Both the position numbers and the translations under genes were made by a program. A DNA stretch of 23,764 nt from an uncultured Gemmatimonadota bacterium (GTDB taxonomy: Bacteria; Gemmatimonadota; Gemmatimonadetes; Gemmatimonadales; GWC2-71-9): contig CAMPKP010000038.1 in assembly GCA_946887295.1 (NCBI GenBank), positions 1 through 23,764 of the forward strand, in the 5' to 3' direction. This document shows, one piece after another, positions 14,903 through 22,928 of the stretch (positions within the stretch are counted from its first letter, which is position 1; each line of letters opens with the position of its first letter). Under the pieces are notes generated by a model that searched no databases, had not been told where the DNA came from, and saw nothing but the letters and a program-made list of their open reading frames with translations.

Positions 14903-16127
14903 GGCCGGCGCGCTGGCGCCGGTGCGCCTGCTGGAGCTGGAGGCGGACCTCGAGCCGCGGGCGCTCGGCGGCCTTGCCGGCTTCGTCGCGGTCGAGGCGC
15001 TGGTCCGACGGCGCGGCGCGCCGGTCGGCTGGGTGCGCTTGCCGGTGATCGACGGCACCTGCTCCGCGCAAGCGATCGGCGCGGCGCTGGCCCCCTTCCA
15101 CGACGTGGCCGAGGCCGCGGCGGTCGCGCCGGCGTCCGATGCTCCCTGGCCATCGGTGACGGTGGCGGTCTGCACCCGCGACCGAAGCGAGGATCTCGGC
15201 CGCTGCCTCGACTCGCTGGCCCGTCTGGAGCACCAGGCCCACGAGATCCTGGTGGTGGACAACGCCCCTGGGACCGACGACACCCGGACCCTGGTCGATC
15301 GGCGCGGAGGCGCGGTGCGCTACGCCCGGGAGCGCCGACCGGGACTCGACTGGGCCCGCAACCGCGCGATCGCGGAGGCCACCGGCGACGTCGTGGCCTT
15401 CACCGACGACGACGTGGAGGTGGACCCCTGCTGGGTGCACGCCATCGCGTCGGCCTTCCGCGCCGATCCGTCGGTCGCCGCCGTCACCGGGCTGGTCCTC
15501 CCGGCGGAGCTGGACACCGGCGCCCAGGTCCTGTTCGAGCGATACCGCAGCTTTGGGCGAGGCTTCCAGCGGCGGCGGGTCGCGGCCGGGCGGGACGAGT
15601 GGCCGCTGGCCGCCAGGTACGGACTGGCCGGGGACTACGGCACCGGCGCCAACATGGCGTTTCGCCGGGCGATCTTCGAACGCATCGGGACGTTCGATCC
15701 GGCGCTCGACGTCGGCACCCCGGCTCGTGGTGGCGGCGACCTGGAGATGTTCTTCCGGCTGCTGAAGGAGGGCCACGCCCTGGTCTACGAGCCGAGCGCG
15801 ATCGTGCGCCACCGACACCGGCGCACCTGGTCCGAGCTGCGGAGCCAGATCGCCGACCACGGCATCGGGTTTTCCGCCTACGTCGTCCGAAGCGGACTGG
15901 CCTACCCCGACGAGCGGCTGGCCTTCGCGAGGCTGGCGTGCTGGTGGTACGCCAAGACGGCGTTCCGCGTTCTGCTGCCGAAGGCCGCTCCCGCGAGCGC
16001 GCTCCGCTCGCTCGGGCTGGCGGAGCTCCGGGGCTGCATCACCGGCCTCGGGCGCTATCCCGCCTCGCGACGGGCCGCCGCGCGAGTGGCCGCCGACTAC
16101 CCCATCGAGAGGGAAGACCATGAGTGA
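14886..16127 (+). CDS. GT2-family glycosyltransferase with an N-terminal extension
   Basis: A 413-residue protein. Residues about 89-310 are a GT-A domain: VTVAVCTRDRSEDLGRCLDS (91-110), EILVVDNAPGTDD (120-132), RPGLDWARNRAIAEATGD (151-168), AFTDDDVEVDP (171-181) with the metal-binding acidic run at 174-176, GTGANMAFRRAIFERIGTFD (252-271), and GGGDLEMFFRLLKEGHALVY (282-301). The first 88 residues are an extra module with no motif I can name (LLELEADLEPRALGGLAGFVAVEALV and a following GWVRLPV strand). The catalytic motifs closely parallel those of the GT2 at 12398-13369. GTG at 14886 is the start, with GCGGGA 5 nt upstream; it overlaps the ATPase stop by 17 nt. The stop overlaps the next gene by 8 nt. 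Donor unknown. Confidence 0.88.
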   Translation: MARSAEAGALAPVRLLELEADLEPRALGGLAGFVAVEALVRRRGAPVGWVRLPVIDGTCSAQAIGAALAPFHDVAEAAAVAPASDAPWPSVTVAVCTRDRSEDLGRCLDSLARLEHQAHEILVVDNAPGTDDTRTLVDRRGGAVRYARERRPGLDWARNRAIAEATGDVVAFTDDDVEVDPCWVHAIASAFRADPSVAAVTGLVLPAELDTGAQVLFERYRSFGRGFQRRRVAAGRDEWPLAARYGLAGDYGTGANMAFRRAIFERIGTFDPALDVGTPARGGGDLEMFFRLLKEGHALVYEPSAIVRHRHRRTWSELRSQIADHGIGFSAYVVRSGLAYPDERLAFARLACWWYAKTAFRVLLPKAAPASALRSLGLAELRGCITGLGRYPASRRAAARVAADYPIEREDHE

Positions 16128-17283
16128 CGTCGGCGCGTCGGAGCCGCTGGTCTCGGTCGTGATGCCGTGCCTCAACGAGGAGGAGGCCATCGGCGCCTGC
16201 ATCGAGAAGATCCAGCGGACCTTCGCCGCTGCCGGGCTGAGCGGCGAGGTCGTGGTGTGCGACAACGGGTCCACCGACCGCTCGGTGGCGATCGCCGAGG
16301 AGCTGGGGGCGCGGGTGGTGCACCAGCCGGCCCGGGGATACGGCAACGCCTACCTCAAGGGCTTCGCCAGCGCGCGAGGGCGCTACCTGGTGATGGGCGA
16401 CGCCGACGACACCTACGACTTCACCATGATTCCCCAGTTCCTCGCCGCGCTGCGCGACGAGGGGTGCGACTTCGTGACCGGCAGCCGCTATCTCGGCGGC
16501 GGCGACCGCCACATCACGGCCCTGCATCGCTGGTTCGGGAACCCGGCGCTGACCCGCACGCTGAACACCCTCTTCGGCACCCGCTACACCGACGTGTACT
16601 GCGGCTTCCGCGCCTTCTCCCGGGAAGCGTACGAGCGCATCCGTCCGGTGAGTCCCGGCATGGAGTTCAATCTGGAGCTGGCCATCAACGCCGGCCTGGC
16701 CCAGCTGAAGACCCGGGAGATCCCGATCGTCCTGGCCCCGCGTAAGGGTGAATCCAAGCTGCGCACCTTCCGCGACGGCTGGCGGAGCCTGCGGATGATG
16801 CTGCTCTACTCGCCCAACAAGCTGTTCTTCGTGCCGGGGACGACCCTGCTGGTGCTGGGTCTGATGCTCCACCTCGCCGTCCTGTTGGGCGTGGTGCGAT
16901 TCGGCGGGCGTCCGGCCGCGGGCGTGACGGCCGTCTTCGCGACCATCCTGAGCGTCGTCGGATTCCAGATCCTCAGCCTCGGCCTCCACGCCAAGACCTA
17001 TTCCTGGAGCCGGCGGTTCGACCGGGACAACCGGCTGCTCACCGGCTTCTACCGAAGGTTCAAGCTCGAGGGTGGCCTCCTGCTGGGTGGCGGCCTGGTG
17101 CTCGGGGGCGTCGTCATTCTCGCCGCCGTCGTAGTCGAGTGGCTGCGATCGGATCTGCTGCCGCTGCCGCACCCCGAGTGGGCGTCGTTCGGGGCCACCC
17201 TGGTCATCCTGGGCCTGAGCACCGCCTTCTCAGCGCTCTTCATCTCCGCGATGTCCATCACCCGGCCCGAGGACCACCGATGA
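16120..17283 (+). CDS. Membrane-anchored GT2 (polyprenyl-phosphate / dolichol-phosphate mannosyltransferase-like) glycosyltransferase
   Basis: A 387-residue protein. The N-terminal GT-A domain reads LVSVVMPCLNEEEAIGACIE (10-29), VVCDNGSTDRS (45-55), ARGYGNAYLKGFASARGRYL (71-90), VMGDADDTYDF (91-101, metal-binding acidic cluster) and SRYLGGGDRHITALHRWFGN (122-141), with TDVYCGFRAFSREAYE (157-172) as the acceptor-side conserved block. Membrane spans follow at about 236-258, 267-290, 319-340 and 356-380. This architecture belongs to enzymes that transfer a sugar from a nucleotide donor to polyprenyl phosphate; the product would be a lipid-phosphate sugar suitable for GT-C enzymes such as its immediate downstream neighbour. 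Start ATG at 16120 overlaps the previous stop by 8 nt and has GAGGGA just upstream; the stop overlaps the next start (ATGA). Confidence 0.92.
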   Translation: MSDVGASEPLVSVVMPCLNEEEAIGACIEKIQRTFAAAGLSGEVVVCDNGSTDRSVAIAEELGARVVHQPARGYGNAYLKGFASARGRYLVMGDADDTYDFTMIPQFLAALRDEGCDFVTGSRYLGGGDRHITALHRWFGNPALTRTLNTLFGTRYTDVYCGFRAFSREAYERIRPVSPGMEFNLELAINAGLAQLKTREIPIVLAPRKGESKLRTFRDGWRSLRMMLLYSPNKLFFVPGTTLLVLGLMLHLAVLLGVVRFGGRPAAGVTAVFATILSVVGFQILSLGLHAKTYSWSRRFDRDNRLLTGFYRRFKLEGGLLLGGGLVLGGVVILAAVVVEWLRSDLLPLPHPEWASFGATLVILGLSTAFSALFISAMSITRPEDHR

Positions 17284-18995
17284 GCGGGCCGGCGACGGGC
17301 AGGCCAGTTGCCAGGCGCTGGGAGGCGGCCGACCGGCGGTATGCCGCCGTCCTGGTCCTGGTCGCGCTTGCGCTGTGGCTCCCCCGCCTCCGGGGGCCGC
17401 TCGATCTCCGCTACGACGCGGGCGTCTACTACATCCTGGGCACGTCGCTGGCGGAGGGGAGAGGCTACCGGCTGCTCAACGAGCCGGGCGCGATCGAGGC
17501 CATCCAGTACCCGCCCCTCCTGCCCGCCGTCGCCGCGGCGCACCAGCGCCTGCTGGGCACCAGCGATCCCGTGGTGATCGGGTGGTGGCTCCGACTCACC
17601 GCGGCGGCGCTCTTCCTCGGCTATGCCATGGCAGTGTTCGCGCTGGCGCGCCGGTTCGTCGCGACGAGATTCGCCTTTCTCGCCGCCCTGCTCGCCATCC
17701 TGAACGCGCAGGCGCTCTTCCTGTCCGACTATTTCTCCGCGGACCTGCCGTATGCCGCCGTGTCCACCTTCTTCTTCCTCGCTCCTCCCGGACTCGGCGC
17801 GGGACTGCTCGCAGTGGCCGCCTTTGGCCTCAGAACCGCCGGAGTGGCGCTGCTGGCCGCCTGGACCGTCGAAAGCCTGCTGCGCCGCCGCTTCCGGCAG
17901 GCGCTGGCCCGCGGCGGCACGGCGGTGGCCGTGCTGGCCGCCTGGCAGGCATACGTCGCGAGTGTGAAGTCCGATCCGGCATTCTCCGCGCCCGCGTATG
18001 CCTACCAGCGGGCGGACTACCAGTTCTATAACGTCGGCTATCTGGAGAACATGTCGTACGTGGACCCGTTCCGTCCGGAGCTGGGTCGGGCGTCCGCCCG
18101 GGATCTCGCGGCCCGGGTGTGGACCAACGTGCGAGGGATGCCGATGAGCCTGGGCGAGGCGGCCACCCTTCACCGCGGCTGGCTGGTCGGTGAAGTAAAT
18201 CGGGTCCGGGAGCGCTTCCCCCGGGCTCCTATTCCCGGCTGGACCGTGCAGGCCACCTTGGTCTGCATGAGCGCCCTCGTGATCGGAGGGCTGGTGCTCC
18301 TGGCCATGCGCGGCCACTGGCTCATGGTGCTCTACGTGGCGGGCTCGGTGCTGCTGATCGCGGTCACGCCCTGGCCCGGCCAGTTCAACCGCTACCTCGT
18401 GCCCCTGGCCCCGTTCCTGGCGCTGGCGTTCGTTTCGCTGCCAGCCGCCCTGTCGGAGAGGGTGACTCGCTCCGGTGGCCGGTGGTGGCGGGTGGCGTCT
18501 GCGGCAGGCGTCGGCGTGATCGGCTTCGTGCTGGCGCAGCAGTGCTATACGGTGTACAAGGTCTTCACCAAGCACCACCAGCCCGCGGTCATGACCGACG
18601 CCGCCGGCCGCAGGCACGAGTATCGCCTCTTCTTCTACGACCGCACCTGGCGCCTGCACGACGACGCGATCGACTGGCTCGCGACCTCGGCTTCGCCGGG
18701 CGGGGTGGTCGCCACCTCCACGCCGCATCTGGTGTATCTCCGGACCGGGCTGCCGGCGGTGATGCCCCCGTACGAGAGCGATCCGGTGAAGGCGGCGAGC
18801 CTGCTGGACCAGGTGCCCGTGGACTACGTCGTCGTGGACCAGCTGAGCTTCCTGGACGTCGGGCGGCGCTATGCCGGGCCGGTGGTCGATCGGGCCACCG
18901 ACCGGTGGCCGCTGCTCTACGCGGCCAGCGACAGCGGCCCCCGGATCTACCGCCGCGCCGGGAAGAAGGTGGCGCCATCGGTGGGCTCGAAGTAG
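17280..18995 (+). CDS. GT-C fold integral membrane glycosyltransferase (ArnT/PMT-like)
   Basis: A 571-residue inner-membrane protein with about ten hydrophobic segments in residues 20-425 and a soluble C-terminal region (about 430-571). The first external loop carries LRYDAGVYYILGTSLAEGRG (43-62), where Asp46 is the candidate catalytic acid, and YPPLLPAVAAAHQRLLG (77-93), the proline-rich motif of PMT-like enzymes. FSADLPYAAV (152-161) and WPGQFNRYLVPLAPFLAL (365-382) are further typical elements. GT-C enzymes move sugars from polyprenyl-phosphate donors onto acceptors on the periplasmic side, which fits the upstream polyprenol-phosphate GT2 and the lipid-pentose genes nearby. ATG at 17280 overlaps the previous stop (ATGA); the frame is open upstream but only in antisense-like continuation. 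The last 49 bp overlap the opposite-strand gene tail-to-tail. Confidence 0.85.
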   Translation: MSGPATGRPVARRWEAADRRYAAVLVLVALALWLPRLRGPLDLRYDAGVYYILGTSLAEGRGYRLLNEPGAIEAIQYPPLLPAVAAAHQRLLGTSDPVVIGWWLRLTAAALFLGYAMAVFALARRFVATRFAFLAALLAILNAQALFLSDYFSADLPYAAVSTFFFLAPPGLGAGLLAVAAFGLRTAGVALLAAWTVESLLRRRFRQALARGGTAVAVLAAWQAYVASVKSDPAFSAPAYAYQRADYQFYNVGYLENMSYVDPFRPELGRASARDLAARVWTNVRGMPMSLGEAATLHRGWLVGEVNRVRERFPRAPIPGWTVQATLVCMSALVIGGLVLLAMRGHWLMVLYVAGSVLLIAVTPWPGQFNRYLVPLAPFLALAFVSLPAALSERVTRSGGRWWRVASAAGVGVIGFVLAQQCYTVYKVFTKHHQPAVMTDAAGRRHEYRLFFYDRTWRLHDDAIDWLATSASPGGVVATSTPHLVYLRTGLPAVMPPYESDPVKAASLLDQVPVDYVVVDQLSFLDVGRRYAGPVVDRATDRWPLLYAASDSGPRIYRRAGKKVAPSVGSK

Positions 18996-20620
18996 AAGAC
19001 CTCGACCAGCTGGTCGTCCTGCAAGGCGCGGAGCAGCGGTGGCGGCAGGGACGCCACGTCGCTGGTGAGTGCGGCACGATCGCCGTCGTAGATCTGATGG
19101 CCGATCAGTCTCGCGTGCCGACGCAGCCACGGCTCCGCCGGCGAGGCCTTGCCGAGATGGTGGACCTGGATCAGCGCCACCCGGGCGCGGCCGGCGAGGA
19201 GCAGGTCGAGATCGCGGGGAGCCTGTCGAAGGCCGAGCGGCTCGATCCACGAGGCCAGGGGGACATCGCGCTGCAGGTATCGACTCAGCCCGATGACGCC
19301 GGACGGCACCGAGTGCACCAGCAGCAGGTCGGCGGGACCGGCCCAGTGCTGCAGCTCCGCGGCGAGCGCGCGGTAGACCGCGCCGGGCCGGTCGGGCCGA
19401 TCGACGATGGGCCGGAGCCCGGCGGTCCAGGCGAGCAACACGAGCCCGGCGAACGCCGCCCGCCATTTCGGGCGCAGGGGATCGATCCCGATCGCGACCA
19501 GGATCATCGCCGCCGGGAGACCGCTCAGCACGTAGCGGGGCACCCGCGACGCGCCGCTGTGGCGGATCAGATCGAAGACGTAGGGGCCCAGCACGGCCGC
19601 CGCGAGCCAGCCCCAGAGCAGCAGGCGGTCCGGGGTGAACAGCTCGCGAAGCCGTCCTCGTCGCACGGTCCAGAGCACCAGCAGGAGAAAGGCGATCGCG
19701 AGGCCGCCGTCGACCAGGGGAGAGCCACCCCAGAGGCTGCCGCCGGCGAGCAGACTCCAGGCGAGCTCGAACGGCCTGGTGGCGATCTCGGGCCAGCGCA
19801 GCGGGTCGGCGAGCCATCGGCCCGTCACCCGCCAGCGGCCCAGGGCCTCCGGCACCCTGGCGTACCAGGGAGCGGCGGCAGCGGCGCTGACGGCGACGAG
19901 CAACGCCGCCGCCGGACGAGGCAGCCGGCCCGGCCACAGCAGGAGCCAGGCGCCGAAGGCGAACCAGACGAAGAGAAAGAAGTAGTGGGTGTAGAGGCCC
20001 GCGGCCGCCAGGACGAGCCAGGTCGCCAGGGCCGCTGGCCTCGAGCCCGTTCGTGACACCCGCAGGGTCTGCCACGCCAGCGCGACGGCGAGGAACCAGA
20101 CCAGCGAGTACATCCGGCCTTCCAGGGAGTAGAACACGCTGGCGGGAGACCAGGCATAGAGCACCAGCGCCGTCCACGCGGCGGTGCGCCCGGCCAGGTC
20201 TCGAGCGAGCAGCCAGAGAAAGGGTGCGGCGAGCACCGCCCACAGCAGGGAAAACAGCCGGAGCGCCGCATCGCCGGTACCCAGGGCCCGGGTCCAGCCA
20301 TGGAGCAGCAGGTAATACAGCGGCGGACTGGTGTCCGAGAGAAAGACCGCCCGGGCGACCCGGCCGATGCCGGCAGGCGGATCCTGGTGCTCGACGTAGC
20401 GCCGGTAGGTGGAGGACGGCTCGACGCCCGCCGGCTGAACGAAGTCTCCCAGGGCGGGATCCGCTTCCGCCGCCGGATGCTCGAGGCTGTGCCCGGTGGC
20501 CATGGCGAGGGAGAAGATCTCGTCGCCCCACAGCCCCGGACGCAGCGCCAGCATCACCCGCAGCAGGAGTGCGGCGCCCAGCAGCAGCATGAGCGGCATC
20601 GGTGTGGACGATCGGCTCAC
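18947..20620 (-). CDS. GT-C fold integral membrane glycosyltransferase (PMT_2-like), opposite strand
   Basis: A 557-residue membrane protein with about ten to twelve hydrophobic segments. The first loop contains LWGDEIFSLAMATGHS (30-45) with the Asp33-Glu34 pair used for lipid-phosphate donor and acceptor handling, followed by DTSPPLYYLLLHGW (96-109), the classic GT-C proline motif, and YSLEGRMYSLVWFLAVAL (164-181). HSGASRVPRYVLSGLPAAMI (354-373) matches the C-terminal side of the membrane core, and a soluble tail (about 405-557) ends the protein. The start is probably GTG at 20620; ATG codons at 20599 and 20590 are alternatives, none with a clear ribosome binding site. It is the only minus-strand gene in the glycan locus; 29 bp separate it from the divergent FAD gene, and its end overlaps the plus-strand GT-C gene by 49 bp. 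Confidence 0.87.
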   Translation of the reverse strand: MSRSSTPMPLMLLLGAALLLRVMLALRPGLWGDEIFSLAMATGHSLEHPAAEADPALGDFVQPAGVEPSSTYRRYVEHQDPPAGIGRVARAVFLSDTSPPLYYLLLHGWTRALGTGDAALRLFSLLWAVLAAPFLWLLARDLAGRTAAWTALVLYAWSPASVFYSLEGRMYSLVWFLAVALAWQTLRVSRTGSRPAALATWLVLAAAGLYTHYFFLFVWFAFGAWLLLWPGRLPRPAAALLVAVSAAAAAPWYARVPEALGRWRVTGRWLADPLRWPEIATRPFELAWSLLAGGSLWGGSPLVDGGLAIAFLLLVLWTVRRGRLRELFTPDRLLLWGWLAAAVLGPYVFDLIRHSGASRVPRYVLSGLPAAMILVAIGIDPLRPKWRAAFAGLVLLAWTAGLRPIVDRPDRPGAVYRALAAELQHWAGPADLLLVHSVPSGVIGLSRYLQRDVPLASWIEPLGLRQAPRDLDLLLAGRARVALIQVHHLGKASPAEPWLRRHARLIGHQIYDGDRAALTSDVASLPPPLLRALQDDQLVEVFYFEPTDGATFFPARR

Positions 20621-20635
20621 GTCATGGCTCGACTC

Positions 20636-20643
20636 GGGAGGAG
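20636..20643 (+). promoter_or_regulatory. Ribosome binding site that fixes the start of the FAD oxidoreductase gene
   Basis: GGGAGGAG ends 6 nt before a GTG at 20650. The same frame contains an earlier GTG at 20602, but it has no such site and would overlap the start of the divergent GT-C gene, so 20650 is preferred. Confidence 0.75.
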
Positions 20644-20649
20644 TATCGG

Positions 20650-22032
20650 GTGAAGCTGCCGGCCAAAGGTAACCAGGGGCACACGCGGTCTCCGTCGGTC
20701 GTGGTGCTCGGCGGGGGTCTCTCCGGGGCCGCCGCCGCCTACACCCTGGCTCGCGCCGGGGTGCGGGAGGTCACCGTGGTCGAGAGCGGCGGCAGCATCG
20801 GGGGGCTGGCCGGCAGCTTCGAGCGCGACGGGCATTTCTACCCTCTGGGGTACCACCACATTCTTCACCGGGACCGCACCCTGCTCTTCTTTCTCGATCG
20901 CATCGGGGCGCTCCCCGAGGTGCGCTGGCGCCGGATCCGAATGCTGTTCCAGCTCGGCGGAACGACATACGACCTCGGCACGCCCGCGGGATTTCTCCGC
21001 TTTCCGATGAGCCTGGGGGACAAGGCTCGATTCGTCCGGCTGATGCTGACGGCATTCCGCCGGAGCGACTGGTCAGCCTGGCAGGACCGGAGCGCGGCCG
21101 AGCTGGTGGAGCGGTACGCGGGGCCCGGCGTGCGGGAAGCGATCTTCGAGCGGCTTACCCGGCTCAAGTTCGAGCTGCCCTGCGAGGAGGTGAGCGGCGC
21201 GTGGCTGGGAGCCCGTCTCCATTACCGCGAGGGCTCCGCGCCGCTGGGATACATTCCCGGCGCCAACTGGACCAAGGTGCTGTGCGACGGTGTGAGCCGG
21301 CTGCTGGCGGAGTGCGGGGTTCGGATGCGTTTGCGCTCCCGGATCGTCCGCCTCCACACCGCGGAGGGCCGCGCGGCCGAGGTCGAGCTGGACGGCGGGG
21401 AGCGGATCGGCGGCGACCTGTTCGTGAGCACCATCCCCACCGAGACCTACCTGCGCCTCGTCCCCGGGGAGGGCACCCCGCATCTGGCCGAGATCCGCTA
21501 TTCGGCGCTGCTCTCGGTCGTGTGCGCCACCCGGCAGCCGCCGCCGACGGAGGCTTACTGGATCAACCTGGCGTCGCTGGATCACACCGCCGGCGGCATC
21601 TTCCTGCTCAGCGCGCTCAACCCGACCATCGGACGGCCGGGCGATACCTGCGTCAACTTCGTGACTCACCTCCGGGGGCGGGACCGTCCGCTCTTCAGGG
21701 AGCCCGACGAGGTGCTTCTGGAGCGCTACCATGCCGACTTCCGGTCGGTCTTCGGCGCCGACCTGGAGCCGTTCTGGACCCACGTGGCCCGGGTGCCGAT
21801 GTATTCCCCGGTGTTCGGCCGCCACTTTCGGAACCCGCCGATCCGCAGCGAGACCTGGCGCAACGTCTGGTTCGCGGGCAACTACCGCACCTTTCCCTCC
21901 ATCGTCTCCACCGGCACCGCGCTTGGCTCCGGCATCGAGACGGGCACGACGCTGCTCGCGGAGCACGGCGTGGCGAGCGACCTGAGCGAGTCGGTTGCAC
22001 GGTTTCGACTGAAGGAGATGCCCCGTGGCTGA
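20650..22032 (+). CDS. FAD-dependent oxidoreductase, amine-oxidase / protoporphyrinogen-oxidase-like
   Basis: A 460-residue flavoprotein. The dinucleotide-binding fold is VVVLGGGLSGAAAAYTLARA (17-36), the second-strand acid plus GG-loop is VVESGGSIGGLAGSFERDGH (43-62), and the C-terminal FAD-contacting block is NVWFAGNYRTFPSIVSTGTA (405-424) followed by LGSGIETG. This wording belongs to the amino-oxidase / UDP-galactopyranose-mutase-like superfamily whose members occur in polysaccharide loci. The substrate is not evident; sugar ring or lipid-linked sugar redox chemistry is an inference from position. The GTG start at 20650 is set by a GGGAGGAG site. It is the first of three coupled plus-strand genes; its stop overlaps the UbiA gene start by 8 nt. 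Confidence 0.85.
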   Translation: MKLPAKGNQGHTRSPSVVVLGGGLSGAAAAYTLARAGVREVTVVESGGSIGGLAGSFERDGHFYPLGYHHILHRDRTLLFFLDRIGALPEVRWRRIRMLFQLGGTTYDLGTPAGFLRFPMSLGDKARFVRLMLTAFRRSDWSAWQDRSAAELVERYAGPGVREAIFERLTRLKFELPCEEVSGAWLGARLHYREGSAPLGYIPGANWTKVLCDGVSRLLAECGVRMRLRSRIVRLHTAEGRAAEVELDGGERIGGDLFVSTIPTETYLRLVPGEGTPHLAEIRYSALLSVVCATRQPPPTEAYWINLASLDHTAGGIFLLSALNPTIGRPGDTCVNFVTHLRGRDRPLFREPDEVLLERYHADFRSVFGADLEPFWTHVARVPMYSPVFGRHFRNPPIRSETWRNVWFAGNYRTFPSIVSTGTALGSGIETGTTLLAEHGVASDLSESVARFRLKEMPRG

Positions 22033-22927
22033 TGCAGCGGCCGGCCGGTCCAGCGCCCTGGCGGTGATTCAGGCCATGCGAGTGCACCAATGGGTGAAGA
22101 ACCTCCTGGTGTTCGTGCCGATCCTGCTGGATCACAAGCTTTCCGATCCCGCCATCATGCTCCGCGGCCTGATCGCCTTCGTGGCGTTCTGTCTCGCGGC
22201 GTCGGGCGGGTACGTGGTGAACGACCTCATGGATCTGGAGGCCGATCGGAACCACCCGGCGAAGCGGGAACGGCCTTTTGCGTCGTCCGCGCTGCCGGCG
22301 GAGTTCGGCATGGTGCTCGCCCCCCTGCTCCTGCTCTCGTCGGTCGTCATCGGAGCCACGCTGCTGCCCGGGGACTTCCTGGCGCTGCTGCTGCTCTACA
22401 TCGTGCTGACCATCTCCTATTCCGCCTACCTGAAGCGGATCGCGGTGCTCGACGTGCTGCTGCTGGCGGGCCTGTATACCCTGAGAGTCCTCGCCGGCGT
22501 GGCCGCGTCCGGCGTCCGCTTCTCCACCTGGCTGCTGGCTTTCGCCATGTTCCTGTTCCTGAGCCTGGCGTTCCTCAAGCGTCACGCGGAGATCCTCGCG
22601 CTGGGCCCGGATCAGCACGTCACCTCGCGACGTCGCGGCTACCTGGCAGGCGACGTGGCGTGGCTCGGCACCATGGGGTCCACCGCCGGATATCTCGCGG
22701 TGCTCGTGCTGGCGCTGTACCTCAACAGCGACGATGTGATGAGCCTGTACCGGAAGCCGGCCGTGCTCTTCCTCATCTGCCCCCTGCTGCTCTTCTGGAC
22801 CGGCTGGATGTGGTTGCAGGCCCACCGGGGCCAGATCCACGAGGATCCCATCGTCGCTTCGGCACGCGACCCCGCGAGCTACATCGTCGCCGCGCTGGTG
22901 GCCCTGGTCCTCTATGCCGCGCTCTGA
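22025..22927 (+). CDS. UbiA-family prenyltransferase, decaprenyl-phosphate phosphoribosyltransferase-like
   Basis: A 300-residue polytopic membrane protein of the UbiA superfamily. RVHQWVKNLLVFVP (19-32) is the N-terminal block of the phosphoribosyltransferase subgroup, VVNDLMDLEADRNHPAKRER (64-83) holds the first Asp-rich magnesium site (Asn66, Asp67, Asp70, Asp74), and SYSAYLKRIAVLDVLLLAGL (131-150) holds the second conserved region with Asp143. About eight to nine membrane spans. The mycobacterial member (Rv3806c) attaches 5-phosphoribose from PRPP to decaprenyl phosphate, the first step to decaprenyl-phosphoryl-arabinose. GTG at 22025 overlaps the upstream stop by 8 nt and has AGGAG 7 nt upstream. 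The DprE1-like gene follows after 1 nt, which strongly supports the phosphoribosyl rather than the ubiquinone or heme branch of UbiA. Confidence 0.9.
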   Translation: MADAAAGRSSALAVIQAMRVHQWVKNLLVFVPILLDHKLSDPAIMLRGLIAFVAFCLAASGGYVVNDLMDLEADRNHPAKRERPFASSALPAEFGMVLAPLLLLSSVVIGATLLPGDFLALLLLYIVLTISYSAYLKRIAVLDVLLLAGLYTLRVLAGVAASGVRFSTWLLAFAMFLFLSLAFLKRHAEILALGPDQHVTSRRRGYLAGDVAWLGTMGSTAGYLAVLVLALYLNSDDVMSLYRKPAVLFLICPLLLFWTGWMWLQAHRGQIHEDPIVASARDPASYIVAALVALVLYAAL

Positions 22928-22928
22928 C

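Noticed and set aside
17049..20531. Minus-strand open frame of 1160 codons
   Set aside because: It runs antisense across one GT-C gene and out of frame through the other. The translation is low-complexity Arg/Gly/Pro-rich, a by-product of high GC content.
20650..22032. UDP-galactopyranose mutase assignment for the FAD gene
   Set aside because: The FAD-binding motifs are shared with that family, but I cannot see the specific mutase active-site pattern, so only the broader oxidoreductase class is called.
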